Part shown: positions 58,297 to 64,000 of the stretch, piece after piece
Numbering within the stretch: the first letter of the stretch is position 1
Layout of the letters: every line of letters starts with the position of its first letter
Source: Planctomycetota bacterium
GTDB taxonomy: Bacteria; Planctomycetota; UBA1135; UBA2386
Assembly: GCA_947444055.1 (NCBI GenBank)
Contig: CANEYR010000007.1
Location: forward strand, 1-64,000
DNA length: 64,000 bases
Reading direction: 5' to 3'
Notes under the pieces: generated by a model
Databases searched by the model: none
Told to the model about the DNA's origin: nothing
The model's input: only the letters and a program-made list of their open reading frames with translations
Program-made: the position numbers and the translations under genes

Positions 58297-60192
58297 ATGA
58301 CTCTGGTGACCCTCGACAAGATCGTCCGCCGCTTCGGCGATTTCGCGATCCTCGACGGCTTGTCCCTCCGGGTCGACGAAGGCGACCGCATCGGCGTGGT
58401 CGGCGACAACGGTGCCGGCAAGACGACGATGGTGCGCATTCTCGCCGGCGTCGACGAGCCCGACCTCGGCCAGCGCAATCCGCGCCGCGACCTGCGCATC
58501 GCCTACGGGGTGCAGATGCCGGCGATGCCGAAGGGCACGACGGTGCAAGACTTGGTCATGCGCGGCACCGGCGAGCACGGCGCCCTCGAGCAGCGCATGC
58601 GTTCGCTCGAAGCCAAGATGGCGACTGGCGACGAGTCGGCGCTGCGCGAGTACGGCGTGTTGCAGGCGGCGTTCGAGTCGGGCGGCGGCTACGACCGCAA
58701 ACACCAAGTCGAGAAGGTGCTGTCGGGCTTGGGCTTTTCACTCGCCGACTTGGCGAAGGACGTTTCGGTGCTGAGCGGCGGCGAGAAGTCGCGCGTGCAG
58801 TTGGCGATCTTGATGACGACGCCAGCCGACCTGCTGATCCTCGACGAGCCGACCAACCACCTCGACCTGCAGGGCATCGAGTTCGTCGAAGACTTCGTCG
58901 TGCGCTATCCCGGTGCCTCGGTTGTCGTCAGCCACGACCGGCGCTTCCTCGACGCGATTGCCAACGCCATCGTCGAGGTCGCCGATGGCGTCGCCAACCG
59001 CTGGAGGGGCAACTTCGCGCACTACAGCCAGCAGCGCGATCTCGCCTTGCTGACGCAGGCGCGTCAGTTCAAGAGCCAGCGCGAGTTCGTGGACAAGGAG
59101 ATGGAGTTCATCCGTCGCAACATGGCGGGGCGCATGAGTGCGCAAGCCAAGGGCCGCTTGAAGCGGCTGCAACGCTTGCAGCTGATCGACAAGCCGAAGG
59201 GCAAACGCGCGCAGATGCGATTGACGTTCGGCGCCACGACGCGCGGCCAACAAGGCCAGACGGCGATTGAGTGTGAGGACCTGACGATGCGCGCCGGGTC
59301 GCTCACCTTGCTGGAGCGCGCCAACCTGCGTGTTTGGTTTGGTGAAGTGACTGCCCTGCTCGGTCGCAATGGCGCTGGCAAGACCACGCTGCTGCGCTTG
59401 CTGGCTGGCATCGGGCAACCTGCCGGCGGCGTCATCCAGCGCGCGCGCAACTTGCGCATCGGCTACTTCAGCCAAGACAAGAACGACCTGCCGCAGCACG
59501 GCACCGTGCTCGAGGCCATGCGCGAAATCGACCGCACCGTCGACGAACGCACCCTGCGGGACCATCTCGCCTTGTTCTTGTTCTGCGGTGACGACATCGA
59601 GAAGCCAGTCGGCGAGTTGTCCGGCGGCGAGAAGCAGCGGCTGTCGCTGGCGCGCATGACCCGTGCGCAGTTCGACCTCTTGTGCCTCGATGAACCGACC
59701 AACCACCTCGACGTCGCCGGCACCGAGGGACTCGAGCAGGCGTTGAAGGAGTTCCCCGGCACCGTCGTGTTGATCACCCACGATCGCCAGCTCGTCGATG
59801 AAGTCGCCGATCGCGTGCTCTGGGTCGAAGGCGGCAGCGTGCGCTCGTTCGATCAGGGTTTGGCGCAGTGCCAACGAGTGCTGGCGGACGAACGCGCCGC
59901 GGCGCGCGCGGCCGAGTCCGAGGCCCGCGACCTGGCGGCCAAGAAAGCCGAGGTCGCAGCGCCGGAAGCCAAGAAGGCGATCGAGACCGGCAAGGTGCGC
60001 AACCCGCTGATGTTCCAAAAACTCGAGGAGCGCATCATGCAACTTGAGGCCGACATCGAAGGTGCACGCGCCGCGATGCTGGACCCGGTCAACTACGCGA
60101 GCGCCAGCAAGATGAAGGAACTGCAGGGGACCGAGGTGCGGCTGAAGAGGGAGCTCGCCGATTGCTACCAGCAGTGGGAAAACTGGCAGTAG
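58297..60192 (+). CDS. uup: ABC-F family ATPase, Uup-like
   Basis: 631 residues from the ATG at 58297. Two ABC domains without membrane segments: GVVGDNGAGKTTMVRIL, LSGGEKSRVQLA, LLILDEPTNHLDL in the first, and ALLGRNGAGKTTLLRLL, LSGGEKQRLSLA, LLCLDEPTNHLDV in the second. A P-site-type linker helix pair lies between (about residues 240-310), and a C-terminal coiled coil (EKLEERIMQLEADIEGARAA region) closes it, as in Uup. ABC-F proteins act on ribosomes or on branched DNA; Uup is linked to transposon excision and ribosome assembly. The exact subclass is not certain. Confidence 0.9.
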   Translation: MTLVTLDKIVRRFGDFAILDGLSLRVDEGDRIGVVGDNGAGKTTMVRILAGVDEPDLGQRNPRRDLRIAYGVQMPAMPKGTTVQDLVMRGTGEHGALEQRMRSLEAKMATGDESALREYGVLQAAFESGGGYDRKHQVEKVLSGLGFSLADLAKDVSVLSGGEKSRVQLAILMTTPADLLILDEPTNHLDLQGIEFVEDFVVRYPGASVVVSHDRRFLDAIANAIVEVADGVANRWRGNFAHYSQQRDLALLTQARQFKSQREFVDKEMEFIRRNMAGRMSAQAKGRLKRLQRLQLIDKPKGKRAQMRLTFGATTRGQQGQTAIECEDLTMRAGSLTLLERANLRVWFGEVTALLGRNGAGKTTLLRLLAGIGQPAGGVIQRARNLRIGYFSQDKNDLPQHGTVLEAMREIDRTVDERTLRDHLALFLFCGDDIEKPVGELSGGEKQRLSLARMTRAQFDLLCLDEPTNHLDVAGTEGLEQALKEFPGTVVLITHDRQLVDEVADRVLWVEGGSVRSFDQGLAQCQRVLADERAAARAAESEARDLAAKKAEVAAPEAKKAIETGKVRNPLMFQKLEERIMQLEADIEGARAAMLDPVNYASASKMKELQGTEVRLKRELADCYQQWENWQ

Positions 60193-60199
60193 ACCCCAC

Positions 60200-63100
60200 A
60201 TGCCTCGCTTTCGCCCACCTGCAGCATTCATCTCATGGCTCGTCGCCAGTGCACTCGCGGCACAAAACGACCGACCGGCTTCGATCCCAGTCAACGTCAC
60301 CGCCACCGTCGACACCGCCCTGCTGACAACCACTGGCCGCGCCTCGCTCAAGCTGCGGTTCGTCTGCGAGGAAGGGCTCGACCGACCGTTCTCGGTGCGC
60401 GTCGAACTGCGCCGTGGTGGCCGCCTCATCGTGCGCCGCGACCACGCGCCGCCGAGCCCGACCAAGCAATGGGTGAAGGCCAAGCCGATCGAGTACGAGT
60501 TGCCGTTGGTGTTCCGCACGCCGCCGGTCGGTGTGATCGCTGGCGACACGATCGAGGTGTGCCTCGGTTTCTTCGATCCAGCGAGCGACACCGTCGTGCC
60601 CCCGCTGTCGCGTTCTGCAGGCAGTGACGGCCTCGCTGCCGTCGCCACGTTCGTGTTTCCGGATCTCTCGGGCACGCCCGACGCCGCGGCGGTTGAGGCG
60701 ACCATCGCGTCCTCACTCGCGCTGGCCGCCAAGCAGCCGCACGAAGCGTGGGACCAGCTCGAGTTCACGTTCCGTCGCATCGACGACTATGCGCAGAAGG
60801 ACAAGCTGCAGAAGGCCTTGCTCACCGTCGGACGCATGCCGCCAGCGACGTTGACGTTCGAAGAGCACGACATCGTGCGCGCGCGCCTACGCGACGAACG
60901 CACTCGCTACCTGCGCCAAGTCGCGGGTCGCATGCACGACCGCGGCACGTTCCTTGGCGCCTTGTTGCTGCTCGATGAAGTCGGCGGCGCTTTGCAAGAA
61001 GGTGCCGACCAAGCCGTGCTCGGCGCGCTGGGCGATGCGAAACGGGTGAGCCAAGATCGCGACGGCATCATCGCCAAGCTGTTTGCCCTCACCGAAGTGC
61101 AAGAAGCCGAACTCGCTGCCCTCGACGCCAAGTTGCCGCGTGGCCTGCCACGCCTCGAACCCTGCGTGAAGATGGCGAAGGATCGTGCGCAGCGCGCCGT
61201 CGCGCGCGACCTGGTTCGCGCCCTCGAATGGAACTCCGAGACCCGCGACGTGGCGTTGGCGGCGCGCAAGCTGATCGAAGCGGAGTGGCTCGCCGACGTT
61301 CCCGCCGAGGAACGCGCCGAAGCCGACGCCGCGAGAAACCACCCCAGTTGGGCGCGCACGACGTCGCGGCCGAGCCACCGTTTTGTCGTGATCGGGCCCA
61401 AGCAGCTCGTCGACGGCATTCTCGACGAGAGCTTGCTGCGTTTCGATCTCGCCTACCTCTACATCACCGATCTGTTCGGTCGCGTGCCCAACCCCGACGG
61501 CGACCGCGTCACCGTCTACTGGAAGGAGCTGTGGGAATTTGGCGGTGGCGTCGGCGGCGGCAAAATCATCGACATCGGCAATGCCGATGCGGCGGCCAAG
61601 GCGACGCGCGTCGACAATGGCTTGCTCTACCACGAGCTGACGCACTGCGTCGACGACACGACGCCGGTTTATCCAGGCTTCCGCGAAGGACTCGCTGACT
61701 TCGGGGCTGCGTTCGCGCAGATGGAACTCGGCCAAGTCGCCGGCGGCCGCGCCGCCATCGGCATGGCGACGCGCGCCTTCCTGCAGGACTACCTCGATCG
61801 CGACCTCGAGTACTGGCGCATCCCCAACTACGGCCCAAGCGCCGGCTTCTTGCTGCACTTCATCACCACCTACGGCAAGAGTGGCGACGGCTATCGCTGG
61901 CAGCTCTACCGCAAGTTCTTCCGCGACTTCCGCGCCTGCCGAGTGAAGGACGCCCGCACACCGACGCTGGCGCGCGCCTTCGCGTTCCATCTGACCGCAG
62001 CGTTCGGTGACAAGGCTTTCGACGACTTGCTGCGCTTCCGCTGGCCGCTGTTGCCGAGTGACCTGGCAGCAGTGCGGCGCGAACAAGAGGCGGCGAAGAA
62101 GGTCTCGCCCGGGCCAACCTTCGACGACCTGCCGGGCTCGCCGGTGCCGCGCGATCGCATCGCGAGTCGACTGGAGAGCGAGCAAGCCGACCTCGACGAC
62201 TACGCGCAAGAACTCGGCGTCGTGCGCGATTGGTGGGTCATCGGACCGCTGCGGCGCCCCGGCGTCGATCCGGATGCGTTCCGCTTTCCGCCCGAAACTG
62301 AGATCGACCTGAAGGCCCGCTACGAGAGCATCAACAACAACCCGACGTGGCAACGCCCCGGCGAGAAGCCGGTCACCGTCGAACCGACCGGCTGGCTGCA
62401 GTTCGACTTCCCCTACATGGACGACAGCGCGATCTATGCGCTGACGCACGTCACGGTCGGAGCTGACACCGACGCGTGGCTGCACCTGCGGGCAGACGAC
62501 GACGTCACGCTCTTCGTCAACGACGAGCTGATCGGCAAACACGACTTAGCTGGCGGCCCGCTCGGACCTTGGCGGCCCAATTGGCGCGTGCAACTGCCCG
62601 ACGCGATCCGTTTGGCCGTGACCCTGAAGAAGGGCCGCAACAAGGTGCTGGTGAAGGTGCGCAACAGCTACGGCGGTTCTGGCCTCACGCTCGCCATCGC
62701 GCAACGCAACGGACTGCCGCTGCCAGACTGGAGCACCGATCTCGACCCGCCGAGCAAGAAGCTCGCGGCGATCGAACAGCCTGATAGCAAGCGGTGGCCG
62801 TCGCGCTTCCGGGCCCGCTTCGACACCGCCAGCGCGCACCGCAAACTGGACACCACCGTCGGCAAGTGGCGTACCCGCAACGGCGCGCTCGAAGGCTTTG
62901 CCACCGACCGCGAAGTCGAGTGGCGCAAGTACACCGTGCGACCAGGCTTTCCCAAGGACTCGCCATCCAACCTCGCGTGGCTGCCGGAGAAGGCCACCGA
63001 CCAACTCGACGCGTTCCATCTCGCGATCGATCTGCCAGCGGGAAGTGCCGCGCCGAAGGCCTGTGTGATCGTGCAAGGCGACGGCATGCGCGATGCCCTG

Positions 63101-63400
63101 TCGGGATGGACGCTGATCCTCGAGCCGCACGGCGACCGAGTGCGCGCTTACCTCGAACGCTACGACGCGCGCATCTACATGTCTGACCTCGTGCCGTTCG
63201 TCACCGACGCCAAGAAAACGACACCCCTCACACTCACCTACAGCCCACGGCGGCTGTCGGTTCGGCTCGGCGACCAAGTGTTGTTCGACCAGGCGCCACT
63301 GCTGCCGATCCCCGGCAAGCATCGCATCGGCATCGCGACCTGGGGCGAAGCGCTGCGCATCGAGGAGATCGAGCTGCGCGGGCCGACGCGCACACGCTGA
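60200..63400 (+). CDS. Large exported HELTH metallopeptidase with binding modules
   Basis: 1066 residues with a signal peptide (PAAFISWLVASALAAQN). A 350-residue N-terminal region is unrecognised. A gluzincin-like catalytic core follows: LLYHELTHCVDD (His478, Glu479, His482) and GFREGLADFGAA with the candidate third ligand Glu496. A PA14-like or galactose-binding-like sandwich comes next (RADDDVTLFVNDELIGKHDL, quoted whole), and a C-terminal DUF1080-like jelly roll (GWTLILEPHGDRVRAYLERY, RLSVRLGDQVLFD) ends it. It starts 7 bp after the ABC-F stop, so it may be cotranscribed. Likely an extracellular protease or glycopeptidase (inference). Confidence 0.78.
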   Translation: MPRFRPPAAFISWLVASALAAQNDRPASIPVNVTATVDTALLTTTGRASLKLRFVCEEGLDRPFSVRVELRRGGRLIVRRDHAPPSPTKQWVKAKPIEYELPLVFRTPPVGVIAGDTIEVCLGFFDPASDTVVPPLSRSAGSDGLAAVATFVFPDLSGTPDAAAVEATIASSLALAAKQPHEAWDQLEFTFRRIDDYAQKDKLQKALLTVGRMPPATLTFEEHDIVRARLRDERTRYLRQVAGRMHDRGTFLGALLLLDEVGGALQEGADQAVLGALGDAKRVSQDRDGIIAKLFALTEVQEAELAALDAKLPRGLPRLEPCVKMAKDRAQRAVARDLVRALEWNSETRDVALAARKLIEAEWLADVPAEERAEADAARNHPSWARTTSRPSHRFVVIGPKQLVDGILDESLLRFDLAYLYITDLFGRVPNPDGDRVTVYWKELWEFGGGVGGGKIIDIGNADAAAKATRVDNGLLYHELTHCVDDTTPVYPGFREGLADFGAAFAQMELGQVAGGRAAIGMATRAFLQDYLDRDLEYWRIPNYGPSAGFLLHFITTYGKSGDGYRWQLYRKFFRDFRACRVKDARTPTLARAFAFHLTAAFGDKAFDDLLRFRWPLLPSDLAAVRREQEAAKKVSPGPTFDDLPGSPVPRDRIASRLESEQADLDDYAQELGVVRDWWVIGPLRRPGVDPDAFRFPPETEIDLKARYESINNNPTWQRPGEKPVTVEPTGWLQFDFPYMDDSAIYALTHVTVGADTDAWLHLRADDDVTLFVNDELIGKHDLAGGPLGPWRPNWRVQLPDAIRLAVTLKKGRNKVLVKVRNSYGGSGLTLAIAQRNGLPLPDWSTDLDPPSKKLAAIEQPDSKRWPSRFRARFDTASAHRKLDTTVGKWRTRNGALEGFATDREVEWRKYTVRPGFPKDSPSNLAWLPEKATDQLDAFHLAIDLPAGSAAPKACVIVQGDGMRDALSGWTLILEPHGDRVRAYLERYDARIYMSDLVPFVTDAKKTTPLTLTYSPRRLSVRLGDQVLFDQAPLLPIPGKHRIGIATWGEALRIEEIELRGPTRTR

Positions 63401-63413
63401 CCTGCGCGGTAAC

Positions 63414-64000
63414 TCAGTTGCCGACCACCGCGACCAGACCGTTCGACGATGCGAACGTGGTACCGTCGAACGTGCTGGCCTGCGCCGTCAGCGAGTAGGC
63501 GAGCAGAGCCGGAACGGCCGGCACGTTCACCAGGTAGCTGCTGGCGCCAGCAGTGACCGGGGCGAGCACCGCGGCGAGCGTGGGGTTGATGTAGGCAAAG
63601 CAGCCAGCGGCATTGATCACCGTGAGCTCGATGCCGAACGGCAGCGCCTGCTCGCCAAACCAGAAGGTGCAGAACGGCGCGCTGGCCGACACGTTGGTCG
63701 CGGCGAGCGTCCAGGTGCTGGCGAGCTGCGGCAAGTTGCTGGCGAGCGTCAGCGGCTGCACGGCCGGGCAACCGGTGCCAAACGGGGTGGCAACGGCGAC
63801 ACCGGTGCCGATGGCGAACACGCTCAGGGTGCCGTTGCCCTCACTCACGACCGCCACCAGCGCGCGACCGGTGGCGTTCTCGTTCGCGGCGAGGAACTGC
63901 AGACCCTCTGGTAGGGTGCTGCCAAGGCCGCTCTCACCGGCGACGTTGATGACGTCGAGCAACGTCGGCGCGGCCGGGTTGCTGACGTCGTAGATCATCA
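63414..64000 (-). CDS. 3' part of a secreted choice-of-anchor-type protein (runs off the window)
   Basis: At least 195 residues; the 5' end lies beyond the right edge. The visible part begins with MIYDVSNPAAPTLLDVINV and LPEGLQFLAANENATGRALV and EGNGTLSVFAIG, the last blade of the LVIVD/choice-of-anchor-I propeller. The C-terminal 75 residues repeat the domain seen in four other proteins of this window: PFGIELTVINAAGCFAYIN, a Q-x-x-x-x-D element and FASSNGLVAVVGN at the very end. Secreted or surface-bound. It converges on the metallopeptidase gene with a 13-bp gap. Confidence 0.75.
   Translation of the reverse strand, partial: MIYDVSNPAAPTLLDVINVAGESGLGSTLPEGLQFLAANENATGRALVAVVSEGNGTLSVFAIGTGVAVATPFGTGCPAVQPLTLASNLPQLASTWTLAATNVSASAPFCTFWFGEQALPFGIELTVINAAGCFAYINPTLAAVLAPVTAGASSYLVNVPAVPALLAYSLTAQASTFDGTTFASSNGLVAVVGN

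Noticed and set aside
58738..60780. A 680-codon minus-strand frame over the ABC-F gene
   Set aside because: Antisense to a canonical ABC-F gene and crosses into the next gene.
60887..62542. A 551-codon minus-strand frame over the metallopeptidase
   Set aside because: Antisense to a gene with a zinc-protease motif; no recognisable domain.
1..64000. tRNA, rRNA or CRISPR arrays
   Set aside because: I saw no cloverleaf, rRNA core segments or regularly spaced repeats; a tRNAscan-SE or Infernal run would settle small RNAs.

Overview
The window is GC-rich, gene-dense bacterial chromosome. It carries no rRNA, tRNA, CRISPR array or recognisable transposase-borne element. The gene content suggests an uncultured Planctomycetota-type bacterium (inference). 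The signs are many large secreted proteins of low complexity, five of which share one C-terminal domain of about 75 residues; DUF1080 and sialidase/SGNH hydrolases; an ECF sigma factor paired with a membrane beta-propeller protein; HEAT-repeat exported proteins; and ABC-F and DUF1428 housekeeping genes.

The main discovery candidates are two genes that look like selenoproteins. (1) A DsbD-type thiol:disulfide transporter (35087-37417, minus) has an in-frame TGA exactly where the first cysteine of its thioredoxin-domain CxxC should be (FTGFN-U-GTC-RIME), and the rest of the thioredoxin domain follows in frame. (2) A secreted redoxin (54709-55398, minus) has an in-frame TGA at the C-terminal position where relatives, as I recall them, have a GC motif (KPYG-U-RTKF), followed by 11 more codons and a TAG. 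Each TGA is followed, at 22 and 18 nt, by a small GC-rich hairpin with a G at loop position 1 or 2, as expected of a bacterial SECIS element. Both proteins would work outside the cytoplasmic membrane, which suggests a selenium-based envelope redox pathway. No selA, selB, selC or selD gene lies in the window.

Layout. 1-9.9 kb: tail of an Rpn/DUF4351-type protein; an exported HEAT protein divergent from a histidine kinase/response regulator pair; a lipoprotein; a FabD-like acyltransferase; a carboxypeptidase-regulatory-domain protein; the first secreted family protein. 9.9-20.5 kb: MFS exporter, deoxyhypusine-synthase-like enzyme, DUF433/DUF5615 toxin-antitoxin pair, Cas4/RecB-like nuclease overlapping a molybdopterin oxidoreductase, phosphate-porin-like OMP, short PPO-like flavoprotein, Fic protein with a palindromic operator. 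20.5-32.4 kb: IlvE, DUF1080 protein, asparagine synthetase, vanadium-haloperoxidase-like lipoprotein, DUF234-type ATPase next to a scarred haloperoxidase 3' remnant, and a surface-glycan block (GT4, DUF3817, GT-C proteins, one apparently frameshifted). 32.5-39.3 kb: amber-interrupted coiled-coil gene, ECF sigma/anti-sigma-like pair, seleno-DsbD, and a two-gene ATPase + Toprim-like DUF4276 candidate defence module. 39.4-44.7 kb: second HEAT protein with a second kinase/regulator pair. 44.8-52.1 kb: three tandem secreted paralogues, an OMP and a lipoprotein. 52.3-64 kb: lipoprotein trio, seleno-redoxin, sialidase-SGNH protein, orphan antitoxin, DUF1428, ABC-F, exported HELTH metallopeptidase, and the 3' part of another secreted family protein that runs off the window.

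Many neighbours share ATGA or GTGA overlaps, so translational coupling is common. Several long antisense frames result only from high GC and were left out.
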